From NCBI RefSeq assembly GCF_000949255.1, contig NZ_JXUW01000001.1:1-64000 (forward strand): 64,000 bases of DNA, written 5' to 3'. The position numbers and the translations under genes were made by a program. The stretch comes from Ferrimicrobium acidiphilum DSM 19497 (GTDB taxonomy: Bacteria; Actinomycetota; Acidimicrobiia; Acidimicrobiales; Acidimicrobiaceae). How positions within the stretch are numbered: the first letter of the stretch is position 1; every line of letters begins with the position of its first letter. Positions 17,264-25,329 of this stretch are shown in pieces. The notes under the pieces were generated by a model. That model was not told where the DNA came from and made no database searches. It worked only from the letters and a program-made list of their open reading frames with translations.

Positions 17264-17444
17264 AGACTGTCTGCTCCACCGTCGTTGGCGAAGAGACTCT
17301 CTGCCAACAAGAGGCGATCCGGCAGTTTATACTCACGAGCACAAGTCAGGGAGTGGCTGGACTTAGAGAACAAATCTGGGAGCCGAGGAGACGCATGCCG
17401 AACCGTGATCTGCTTTCGCCTCATATCCAAACGAAGGGACAATT

Positions 17445-18275
17445 ATGCGATTCGGGATCTTTCTACCACCATTTCACGACTTCGCTGATCCCCGGGCTGT
17501 CGTAGAACTAGCCAGCAGCGCAGAGAGCGCTGGCTGGGACGGCATCTTTCTTTGGGATCACATGCTGAGCGAACCAGGGTTTGCCGTCGCTGACGCCTGG
17601 ATCACCATGGCCGCCATCGCGAGTAAGACCGAAGTCTTACGCATCGGCGCCATGGTCACACCGCTGGCACGACGCCGGCCCTGGGTTCTGGCACGACAAA
17701 TTGCCAGCTTGGACCACCTCTCATCCGGCCGACTCATCGTCGGAGTAGGCCTCGGGGACGATGGGTGGAGGGAGTTCAGCTCCTTCGGTGAAAAGGTCAA
17801 CCCAAAGGATCGCGCTACCCAACTCGATGAGGCGCTCGAACTTCTCCAACTCTTCGCCACCGGTGAAGCAGTCGACTTCAACGGAGTTGAATACCAAGTT
17901 CACGCGCCACCCTTCCTTCCAAGACCACTGCAACGTCCAGTCCCCATCTGGGTTGCAGGTCGGTGGCCAAATCGGCGTCCAATGGAGAGGGCATCTCGCT
18001 ACCAGGGCTTCTTCCCTATCTTCGCTGCTCCCGAGCCACTAGCCATGCCTGAACTAGACGATATCGAAGCGATCACCCAGCATCTCCCACCCACTGGACC
18101 GGTCTACGACCTCGTAGTACGCTACGCCATGTCATCGGCTAACGAACCCATCGAAGAGGCGGCGCGGCTAGCAGAGGCTGGGGTGACCTGGATTCTCGAA
18201 AACTTTGGCGCCTTCGGACCCGATTTCGAGACCATCAGAGAGATCGTTGCCGCAGGGCCGGCTGGGAGAGCCTAA
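17445..18275 (+). CDS. LLM-class flavin-dependent oxidoreductase
   Basis: A 276-residue luciferase-like (alpha/beta)8 barrel protein. The N-terminus RFGIFLPPFHDFADP, the segment GWDGIFLWDHM, and SGRLIVGVGLGDDGWREF are standard for the LLM family, whose members use FMN or F420; in actinobacteria F420 is common. The substrate cannot be told. ATG start with GAAGGGA 6 bases upstream. It is 181 bases after cbiX in the same direction and could be a late member of that operon or have its own promoter; no terminator is evident between. Confidence 0.85.
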   Translation: MRFGIFLPPFHDFADPRAVVELASSAESAGWDGIFLWDHMLSEPGFAVADAWITMAAIASKTEVLRIGAMVTPLARRRPWVLARQIASLDHLSSGRLIVGVGLGDDGWREFSSFGEKVNPKDRATQLDEALELLQLFATGEAVDFNGVEYQVHAPPFLPRPLQRPVPIWVAGRWPNRRPMERASRYQGFFPIFAAPEPLAMPELDDIEAITQHLPPTGPVYDLVVRYAMSSANEPIEEAARLAEAGVTWILENFGAFGPDFETIREIVAAGPAGRA

Positions 18276-18298
18276 CCAAAACAGATAGGTCGGTTAGG
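18271..18298 (+). terminator. Possible hairpin at the end of the LLM gene
   Basis: CCTAACC (18271-18277, containing the TAA stop) and GGTTAGG (18292-18298) are exact complements separated by 14 bases. It lies in the convergent gap before the M20 gene. No T-tract follows, so the terminator call is tentative. Confidence 0.35.
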
Positions 18299-18377
18299 TG
18301 TAGAGCGAAAACCAACAGCCAATCAGACTACCGCCGAAGCGTCTGATCAGGCAAGGGGCAGCGTCTATACATCCACC

Positions 18378-19562
18378 TCAGTCGGCTAGAGCTAAAAGTG
18401 CATGGAGTGCAACGCCTCTGTGTAGTGCAGCCTCATCAACCAGCATCTTGTTGGAGTGGTTTGGTGCTGGCCGCTCGATGCCCGAGGGTGCTACGCCGAG
18501 GAAGATCATTGCGCCTGGCGAGGCCTGCAACATATACGAAAAGTCCTCAGCACCCATCACCGGGGTCTCCATCTCGTGAACACTATCCTTGCCCACCAGC
18601 GTGCGAGCAAGTCCAAGCGCGCGCTCCGCACCGGCAGCATCGTTGAGCGTCACCGGGTAACCCTCCATAGGAAAGCTGACAGCAACCTCGACGCCATGGG
18701 CATCGGCAATCCCATGGGCAACACGACTTACCAGCTCCTCGACGGCGGCGCGAGTCTCCTCAGACAGTGCACGGAAGGTTCCCCGAACGGTAGCCAGCTC
18801 AGGAATGATGTTAAACGTAGTTCCTGCCTCGATCTGACCCACTGTGAGGACGGCTGGATCAAAGACATTGACGCGCCTGGTGAGCGCAACTTGAAGTGCC
18901 ATGACGAGCTCTGCGGCGACCGGAATTGGATCGAGTGTATCGTGTGGGGCTGAGGCATGGCCGCCGCGGCCGGTGAGGACGATCAGAAATTCATCGGCAG
19001 ACGCCATCATTGGCCCACCGCGAGTCGCAATTATACCGCTCGGAAGATTGCTAAACACGTGCTGGGCGTAGCACCGATCTGGCTTCGGATCGACAAGACC
19101 CTCCTCGATCATACGTCGAGCACCCCCCGCGCCCTCCTCTCCTGGCTGGAAGGCAAGAATCACCGACCCTCGCAGCTCGGAACGATGCGCCATCAGCAGC
19201 TGAGCAGCACCCAAGAGCATCGCAACGTGCGCGTCATGGCCACAGGCATGCATGACTCCAGGGATCTTTGAGGCGAAGGGCAAATCGGTCTCCTCCACCA
19301 AAGCAAGTGCATCCATGTCGGCTCTCAGGAGTGTCGTCGGACCTGGCTGGCCACCCTCGATCGTCGCCACCACCGATGACAACGAATCTCCTGGCACCGC
19401 TGGGATACCCAAAGTCTCGAGATGTGCTAGCACCAGTGCCTGCGTTACTGGAAGATCCAATCCAAGTTCAGGGTGGGCATGAACCGCTCTACGCAACTCA
19501 ATGACCTGTGGGTCAAGGGCCTTGGCCTCTGCGAGCAGCGCTCGCGTATCGATCTTGGTCAT
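18378..19562 (-). CDS. M20 family amidohydrolase
   Basis: A 394-residue zinc-type amidohydrolase related to N-acyl-amino-acid, indole-acetyl-amino-acid and hippurate hydrolases. Metal-binding motifs are visible: GVMHACGHDAHVAMLLG and FQPGEEGAGGARRMIEEG, then HVFSNLPSGI and GAEDFSYML near the end. The ATG at 19562 has a strong GGAGGAG 4-6 bases upstream and is preferred over the TTG at 19586. The substrate is unknown; hydrolysis of hippurate would release benzoate for the box pathway 14 kb away, which is only a speculation. Divergent from the disulfide reductase gene. Confidence 0.87.
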   Translation of the reverse strand: MTKIDTRALLAEAKALDPQVIELRRAVHAHPELGLDLPVTQALVLAHLETLGIPAVPGDSLSSVVATIEGGQPGPTTLLRADMDALALVEETDLPFASKIPGVMHACGHDAHVAMLLGAAQLLMAHRSELRGSVILAFQPGEEGAGGARRMIEEGLVDPKPDRCYAQHVFSNLPSGIIATRGGPMMASADEFLIVLTGRGGHASAPHDTLDPIPVAAELVMALQVALTRRVNVFDPAVLTVGQIEAGTTFNIIPELATVRGTFRALSEETRAAVEELVSRVAHGIADAHGVEVAVSFPMEGYPVTLNDAAGAERALGLARTLVGKDSVHEMETPVMGAEDFSYMLQASPGAMIFLGVAPSGIERPAPNHSNKMLVDEAALHRGVALHALLALAD

Positions 19563-19630
19563 CGTCTCCTCCAACCACTCGCGCAATGATTACGCTCAGC
19601 CTAACGAGGTACTTGCCTAATGAGTCACCT

Positions 19631-19673
19631 GTATCACAGACGGCACCACATACGTGTGAGTTGTCTGTGATAC
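19631..19673. promoter_or_regulatory. Long inverted repeat between M20 gene and disulfide reductase
   Basis: GTATCACAGAC (19631-19641) and GTCTGTGATAC (19663-19673) are perfect 11-base complements separated by 21 bases that themselves contain the palindrome CACATACGTGTG. It lies in a divergent promoter region, so an operator for a dimeric or tetrameric regulator is likely; a cruciform or RNA hairpin is an alternative. Confidence 0.55.
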
Positions 19674-19683
19674 CTGGCTATGA

Positions 19684-19705
19684 TCTATCGTGTATCGACG
19701 ATAGA
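19684..19705. promoter_or_regulatory. Candidate ArsR operator upstream of the disulfide reductase
   Basis: TCTATCGT (19684-19691) and ACGATAGA (19698-19705) are perfect complements with a 6-base spacer. The core TCGACGATA also occurs in an inverted repeat upstream of arsB (23077-23085). An ArsR gene lies between the two target genes, so both sites are plausible ArsR operators. It is 72 bases before the disulfide reductase start. Confidence 0.5.
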
Positions 19706-19776
19706 CGTTTCCTACCTTGATCATCTTATGAATGATGATGAGGGAGCAGACCAACCCAGCTCGAAGGAGGCTAACC

Positions 19777-21189
19777 ATGCGACTCGTAATCATCGGAGGT
19801 AGCGACGCTGGTATTGCTGGAGCACTAAGGGCCCGCGAACTCGACCCCTCATGCGATGTTACCGTCGTCCTTGACGACGCCTATCCGAATTTTTCGATCT
19901 GTGGAATCCCATACTACCTCTCCGGCGAAGTAGTCGACTGGTCGAAGCTCGCCCATCGCACTCTCGAAGAACTCTCAAGCTACGGGATTGCAATTCGCAT
20001 GAACACGCGCGCGCTAGCGATAGACCGTAGCCGCCATCAGCTTCTCTGTCGTACTCCCGATGGCGGCTCCCAAGAGATCTCATGGGATCGCTTGATTATC
20101 GCCACCGGTGCCACCCCAGTGATACCCACAATCGAAGGGCTCAGCGCTGGGCTACAAACGGACCGTGTCTTCCTTGTCCACACGATCGCGGATGCTCGTG
20201 CCCTGATGAGTGCGCTGAGCAGCGTCCAAGTAACTCGAGCTCTTATAATCGGTGCCGGCTACATCGGACTCGAATTAGCAGAGGCACTCACCACCCGTGG
20301 CGTCACCGTAGCACAGTTCGAGGCCAGGGAACACCTTCTGGCAACCATCGACCCAACGCTAGCAGGTCAGTTGGAGGCCGAGCTCGCAATCAAAGGCGTT
20401 GAGCTTGTCACCGGCACCCGTGTTAGTTCTCTCACCGCTAACGATGATGTGACCGTCACCCTATCGAGAGATTTGTCAACCAACACAACTACCACTACCG
20501 GCGACATCGCGATCGTCGTCGCAGGAGTTCAACCCGAGACTGATCTAGCAGTAGCGGCAGGAGCAAGGCTGGGTCATGCTGGGGCTATCTGGGTAAATCG
20601 GCGTATGGAGACTGGCATCGACGGGATTTTCGCCGCAGGTGACTGTGTCATAACCCATCACCAACTACTCGGTGAGTCCTATCTCCCACTTGGAACGACA
20701 GCGCATAAACAAGGGCGAATCGCCGGTGCGGCCGCGGTGGGCAAGACAGATGAAGAGTTCCGAGGGGTAGTTGGCACCCAAGTTGTCAAGGTCTTCGACC
20801 AAGTGGTTGCTCGTACCGGGCTAACCGAACTCGAAGCGAGCACCGCTGGGTTCGAGCCGTTCACGATCACGACCAACGCAGATGATCACAAGCGCTACTA
20901 TCCAGGGGCGCGGACGATTAACATACGGCTCACCGGGGACGTCTCCACCCACCGCCTGCTTGGAATCGACATGCTGGGGCCAACGTCCGCCGCCGTTCAC
21001 AAGCGGATCGACGTTGCCGCCACAGCACTCCAGAGCGGTACAAGTATTGAAGAGCTGATAGACCTAGACCTCGCCTACACACCACCGCTCGGGACCCCAT
21101 GGGATGCCCTCCAGATCGCTGCAACGGAGTGGCTACAGCTTGTCTCTCAGAGGCAAGAGTCGATAAGTCGAGAAGTGGCACTGGGATAG
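19777..21189 (+). CDS. FAD-dependent pyridine nucleotide-disulfide oxidoreductase (CoA-disulfide reductase/NADH oxidase-like)
   Basis: A 470-residue flavoprotein. The N-terminal FAD site RLVIIGGSDAGIAGALRARE, the single redox Cys42 in FSICGIPYYLSGEV, the NAD(P)H site ALIIGAGYIGLELAEAL and the second FAD motif GIFAAGDCV are in the standard order, and a C-terminal dimerisation domain follows. The single Cys and GIPYYLSG segment place it with CoA-disulfide reductases, NADH oxidases and related persulfide reductases. ATG 19777 has AAGGAGG 6 bases upstream. arsR starts 9 bases after the stop, so the gene is probably under ArsR control and linked to metalloid or sulfur stress. Confidence 0.85.
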   Translation: MRLVIIGGSDAGIAGALRARELDPSCDVTVVLDDAYPNFSICGIPYYLSGEVVDWSKLAHRTLEELSSYGIAIRMNTRALAIDRSRHQLLCRTPDGGSQEISWDRLIIATGATPVIPTIEGLSAGLQTDRVFLVHTIADARALMSALSSVQVTRALIIGAGYIGLELAEALTTRGVTVAQFEAREHLLATIDPTLAGQLEAELAIKGVELVTGTRVSSLTANDDVTVTLSRDLSTNTTTTTGDIAIVVAGVQPETDLAVAAGARLGHAGAIWVNRRMETGIDGIFAAGDCVITHHQLLGESYLPLGTTAHKQGRIAGAAAVGKTDEEFRGVVGTQVVKVFDQVVARTGLTELEASTAGFEPFTITTNADDHKRYYPGARTINIRLTGDVSTHRLLGIDMLGPTSAAVHKRIDVAATALQSGTSIEELIDLDLAYTPPLGTPWDALQIAATEWLQLVSQRQESISREVALG

Positions 21190-21198
21190 AATCAGGCC

Positions 21199-21585
21199 AT
21201 GTCACCAACAAAGTCTATCGTCACCGCGCAAGTCGGAAACGAAACTCCTCCCGTCGGCAAGGCTAGCTCGCGAAGTGCATGCGCTGCACCCGACCAGCCA
21301 ATCGATGAGGTTGATCCGCTTGAAGATCCAGAGCTCGCCCAAGCCATGAAGGCGCTTGGCAATCCCACTCGAATCAAGATTTTTCGCTTGATTGCTGAAC
21401 GCCATACTTGCATAACCGGAGAACTCGTCGCCGAGTTACCGCTTGCGCAGTCAACAGTCTCCGAGCATCTGCGCATCCTGCGTGAGGCGAATCTGATTCA
21501 AGGAGAGATTGAAGGACCCAGAACCTCTTACTGCATCAACCAGCGGATCCTGACGGCGCTAAAGCGCTCGATAATGGCGCTTTAA
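21199..21585 (+). CDS. arsR: ArsR-family transcriptional repressor
   Basis: A 128-residue winged-helix regulator with a 45-residue hydrophilic N-terminal extension. The ArsR core begins at KALGNPTRIKIFRLI; the recognition helix is AQSTVSEHLRILREANLI (residues 84-101). Cys28, Cys71 and Cys112 are available for As(III) or metal binding; none forms the classic ELCVCDL motif, so the sensing site would be of another type. It follows the disulfide reductase in an operon and converges on arsB. Confidence 0.87.
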   Translation: MSPTKSIVTAQVGNETPPVGKASSRSACAAPDQPIDEVDPLEDPELAQAMKALGNPTRIKIFRLIAERHTCITGELVAELPLAQSTVSEHLRILREANLIQGEIEGPRTSYCINQRILTALKRSIMAL

Positions 21586-21621
21586 CCCCTATGGGCTCAA
21601 TCTAATCTTCGCCAAATCATA

Positions 21622-22935
21622 TCAGTGGAGCCAGAGGACCCAACCAGCCAGGGCAAGCAAGGTGATAGCAAGCACAGGCGCAGCCAATACGATTCCCTGC
21701 CGGAAGTACTGACCCCAACTTATTTTAATACCTTTGGTATCGAGGACATGAAGCCACAACAAGGTTGCCAGCGAGCCAATCGGTGTGAACTTCGGTCCGA
21801 TATCTGCTCCTACTACGAGAGCGTAAACTGCGACAGTATGTGAAACTCCGACCAGATGAGATCCCTTGATGGCGAGCGCCCCGATCAGAGTCGTGGGCAT
21901 GTTGTTCGTGATGGCCGACAGTATGCCAGCGCCGAACCCGCCGACCAGCGAGGTTATCAATGCTCCGTGATGGCTCGCATCGCTGAGCCCGTGCGAAAGA
22001 TAGATCGTCAATCCAGCGTTATAGAGACCGTAGACAACAAGATACATTCCTACTGAGAAGACGACAATTCTCCACGGCGCCTCGCGGAGGACTGCCATGC
22101 TTGACAGAGCAGTAGACCTACTGGCTGCCGCGAGGAAGATTAAGGCGACGATCGAAGCCGGCACAGAGACTGGGAAGCGCAAAGGCTCCGAAAGTAGATA
22201 GCCGGCCAGCAAAACCGCCAAGACTATCCAACCAATTTGGAAGAGCCTGTAGTCGCGCAGGGCAGACCTAGGCTCCGCCAAAGAACTGGGTTCATAGGAG
22301 CGTGGAAGCGAACGTCGATAGTAGACCAGCAAGACGCCGAGGCTGGCCAAGAAGGATATCAAGTCAATGGGTGCCATCCTTGAGGCGTATGTAATGAACC
22401 CGATATGGAAGTAGCTGGCGGTGACGATATTCACAAGATTCGAGACGACGAGGGGAAGACTGGTGGTATCCGCGATGAAACCAGCTGCCATTACAAACGG
22501 GAGTGCACGGCGACGATCGAAGCCGAGTGCACGCGTCTGTTGGTAGACGATGGGGGTGAGAATCAATGCAGCGCCATCGTTGGCGAAGACAGAAGCGACT
22601 AGGGCACCAAGTATGAGCAGATAGACAAATGCACGAAGCGCACTTCCTCGTGCGAAACGCAAAACATAGAGCGCAGCCCATTCGAAGAACCCAATCCGAT
22701 CGAGAATGAGTGAGATGATGATCACCGCAACGAAGGTGATCGTTGCATTCCAGACAATCCCCCAGACCATCGCCACGTTGGCGAGCTGATCGACACCGAC
22801 AGCCAGGGCTACAATGGCGCCACCAAGAGCCGAAATGCCAATCGAGAGACCCCGGGGTTGCCAGATCACCAGAACCAACGTGACCACAAAGAGGAAGACA
22901 GCTGCCAGTGTCAACACATCGCCGTGCAGTGCCAC
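21622..22935 (-). CDS. arsB: Arsenite efflux permease ArsB
   Basis: A 437-residue inner-membrane transporter of the ArsB/NhaD group that exports arsenite. The sequence follows E. coli-type ArsB closely: VIWQPRGLSIG, VWGIVWNATITFVAVIIISL, GFFEWAALYVLRFARG, FANDGAALILTPIV and NNMPTTLIGALAI, GADIGPKFTPIGSLATLLWL. GTG 22935 is chosen because AGGAGG lies 7 bases upstream and the N-terminus then matches the family; the longer frame to 23019 would add an unusual hydrophilic tail. It ends 36 bases from the convergent arsR. Confidence 0.92.
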   Translation of the reverse strand: MALHGDVLTLAAVFLFVVTLVLVIWQPRGLSIGISALGGAIVALAVGVDQLANVAMVWGIVWNATITFVAVIIISLILDRIGFFEWAALYVLRFARGSALRAFVYLLILGALVASVFANDGAALILTPIVYQQTRALGFDRRRALPFVMAAGFIADTTSLPLVVSNLVNIVTASYFHIGFITYASRMAPIDLISFLASLGVLLVYYRRSLPRSYEPSSLAEPRSALRDYRLFQIGWIVLAVLLAGYLLSEPLRFPVSVPASIVALIFLAAASRSTALSSMAVLREAPWRIVVFSVGMYLVVYGLYNAGLTIYLSHGLSDASHHGALITSLVGGFGAGILSAITNNMPTTLIGALAIKGSHLVGVSHTVAVYALVVGADIGPKFTPIGSLATLLWLHVLDTKGIKISWGQYFRQGIVLAAPVLAITLLALAGWVLWLH

Positions 22936-23068
22936 CCAGTAACCTCCTAGCCACTCTCTAGTATTTCGACCGTCTTCACACCACGCCCTTGGATAATCAT
23001 CACGACCAAGATCAGCCACTGAGCAAACCTGCTGTCAACAAACAGTCGCTTAAACAACCCAATCATCC

Positions 23069-23085
23069 ATCGTCTTTCGACGATA
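23069..23085. promoter_or_regulatory. Candidate ArsR operator upstream of arsB
   Basis: ATCGTC (23069-23074) and GACGAT (23079-23084) are complementary around TTTC. The stretch TCGACGATA is shared with the inverted repeat before the disulfide reductase. It lies about 135 bases upstream of the arsB start codon and 165 bases before the divergent exporter gene, so it may regulate either. Confidence 0.45.
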
Positions 23086-23249
23086 TACGATCATAGCGGT
23101 AACCAAGGGCGAACGCTCCGCCACCCATGTCAAACCCTGAAGACATGAGCCGAAGTATTTGTTCCTTATTGTAAACTATTTACAGGAATAAAGTTCGTAG
23201 CTACTTGTTCTTACAGAGAACTAGGTAGATCAATCTTTATAGGAGTACA

Positions 23250-24710
23250 ATGTCACGAAGAAGCACCAACCTCGCCATCGCCGTGGTCGCTGGAGCCCAG
23301 TTGATGATCACGCTTGATCTGACCATCGTCAACGTCGCACTACCCTCGATCCATACCGCTCTCCACTTCTCGCCATCATCTCTTGCATGGGTGGTGAACG
23401 CATACACGTTAGTCTTCGGTGGCCTCCTCCTCCTTGGCGGTCGCTCTGGGGACCTCTTTGGCCGCCGTAAAATGTTCACGATTGGCACCCTTCTTTTCGC
23501 TGGAGCAAGTCTGTTTGGTGGCTTCGCAACAACGTCAAGCTGGCTCCTGACAGGTCGCGCCCTCCAGGGCATCGGAGCTGCGATTGCATCTCCAACTGCG
23601 CTAGCGTTGATCTCTACGAACTTCGTGGAGCCGAAGGAACGCGGACGAGCCTTCGCAATCTATTCCGCCGTCTCCGTAGCAGGTGTCGCACTTGGACTTC
23701 TCTTGGGTGGCGTGCTAACTCAATACGTATCTTGGAGATGGGTTTTCTTTGTCAACGCGCCAATTGCAATTCTGCTTGCTTTTGCCGCTCCTAGAGTCCT
23801 CCAGGAGAGCACAAAGGTTCGCACGAAGATCGACCTCGGTGGTGCTTTTATCGGTACCGCAGGACTTGCGAGCTTGGTCTATGGAATCATTAATGCGTCG
23901 TCACACTCATGGACGACCACGTCCACCGTGCTCCCAGGGATCATCGGCATCGTCCTACTTATCATCTTTGTACTCTTCGAACTCAGAGTCACGGCTCCAA
24001 TCATAAACTTCGCCATTCTAAAGAGTCGGGATCGTGCCGGCGCTATAGGAATGATTCTCTTCGTCATGGCCGGCATGTATAGCATCTTCTTCTTCCTTAC
24101 CCAGTACATGCAAGAGGTAATGGGGTATTCGCCAACAAAGACCGGCTTCGCCTTCCTCCCAATGACGCTTGGTATCGTCCTGTTTGCACAGGTCGCTGCC
24201 CGAATGCTCCACCGTGTCGGTCCAAAGGTATTCATGATGCTGGGTGGTCTGGCGATTACTATTGCCATGTTCCTGCTATCCTTCATTGGCCCACACAGCA
24301 GCTACCTCGAGATCTTGCTACCGCTCCTGATCATGTCCGCCGGTTCCGGTCTATCATTCGTGTCGATCTTTCCAACCGCCACTCATGGTGTAGACCCCAA
24401 GGAGGCGGGAATGGCCTCCGCCCTTGTCAATGTGGGCCAGCAGGTCGGTGGCACGATTGGCCTTGCGGTGCTCGTTACGATCGCGGTCTCGGCCACCCGA
24501 CGCCGTGCAGGCGCACTCCATGGAGCTCTGCTTCATCATCAGCTCACACCAACGGCAGTAACTCTGATCGCAGAGACTCACGGCTGGGCTATGAGCTTCC
24601 GACTCGCCTCTCTCTTTGGCTTGATTGCCTTCCTGATCGCGACTGTTGTAGTGACACGTTTCAAGAACCCAGCGGACGAGAATACCGCCGGTGAAGCAAT
24701 GGTGTTCTAG
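23250..24710 (+). CDS. MFS drug exporter, DHA2 (EmrB/QacA) family
   Basis: A 486-residue, 14-transmembrane-segment proton-coupled exporter. Family marks: LMITLDLTIVNVALPSI in TM1 (motif D1), GGRSGDLFGRRKMF (motif A), LTGRALQGIGAAIASPTALAL (motif B) and GVALGLLLGGVL (motif C). Typical substrates are lipophilic drugs and cations. ATG start with AGGAG 6 bases upstream. Divergent from arsB over a 314-base region with AT-rich promoter-like stretches around 23150-23200. Confidence 0.88.
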   Translation: MSRRSTNLAIAVVAGAQLMITLDLTIVNVALPSIHTALHFSPSSLAWVVNAYTLVFGGLLLLGGRSGDLFGRRKMFTIGTLLFAGASLFGGFATTSSWLLTGRALQGIGAAIASPTALALISTNFVEPKERGRAFAIYSAVSVAGVALGLLLGGVLTQYVSWRWVFFVNAPIAILLAFAAPRVLQESTKVRTKIDLGGAFIGTAGLASLVYGIINASSHSWTTTSTVLPGIIGIVLLIIFVLFELRVTAPIINFAILKSRDRAGAIGMILFVMAGMYSIFFFLTQYMQEVMGYSPTKTGFAFLPMTLGIVLFAQVAARMLHRVGPKVFMMLGGLAITIAMFLLSFIGPHSSYLEILLPLLIMSAGSGLSFVSIFPTATHGVDPKEAGMASALVNVGQQVGGTIGLAVLVTIAVSATRRRAGALHGALLHHQLTPTAVTLIAETHGWAMSFRLASLFGLIAFLIATVVVTRFKNPADENTAGEAMVF

Positions 24711-24932
24711 AGGCACAGCTTTCTAGAGGCACGGTGCGGGTGTGGCAGACGCCAAATTTATTCGCACCTGTGCACACCAGCTTCAGTCGTACCGCCGAAC
24801 ACTCTCGGGCCTGGCTTCAGTAGCGAAGATGGACAGGTCCGAAGGGCCCAAGACCAGCGATTGTACTCGGCTTCCAGCCCCAGTTAACCCACATCCAGCA
24901 CGGCGGCTATCCCCGGCAACTAATGTCAAGTC

Positions 24933-25217
24933 ATGATTCGCAATGTCGTCATGATGAAAATGAAGCCTGACTTTGACGCTTCTCTACTCGAGGAGCTGTT
25001 GGCACGCCTTAGGCGGATGAACTGTCCCGGCACCATTTCATATACTGCCGATCTTGACGCCGGCCTCCGAGAAGGTAACTGGACACTAGCGATCGTCTCA
25101 GACTTCGTCGACGTTGAAGCCTATCGTGGATACGATAGCGATCATGAACATAACCAAATACGCGCCGAATTAGCACCGATGATCGAGGAGATAGCACGGG
25201 TCCAGTTCGCATTGTGA
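24933..25217 (+). CDS. Dabb (stress-responsive alpha/beta barrel) domain protein
   Basis: A 94-residue single-domain protein of the dimeric alpha/beta barrel (Dabb) group: the start MIRNVVMMKMKPD, the central GLREGNWTLAIVSDFVD strand and the YDSDHEHNQIRAELAPMIEE helix are typical. Members act as small dimers, some as polyketide cyclases or with unknown function. The 220-base gap before it shows only a short direct repeat of TTCTAGAGGCAC around 24707-24730. Confidence 0.78.
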   Translation: MIRNVVMMKMKPDFDASLLEELLARLRRMNCPGTISYTADLDAGLREGNWTLAIVSDFVDVEAYRGYDSDHEHNQIRAELAPMIEEIARVQFAL

Positions 25218-25329
25218 GCTAGACACATCGATCAAGCTATTCGCGAAACCTAGATGCTGATATGGCTTTCGGCATCGTCCTTGTTTTGCTAAGGTAGACA
25301 AGGTACCATCGAATGAGGGGGAAGTCGCA

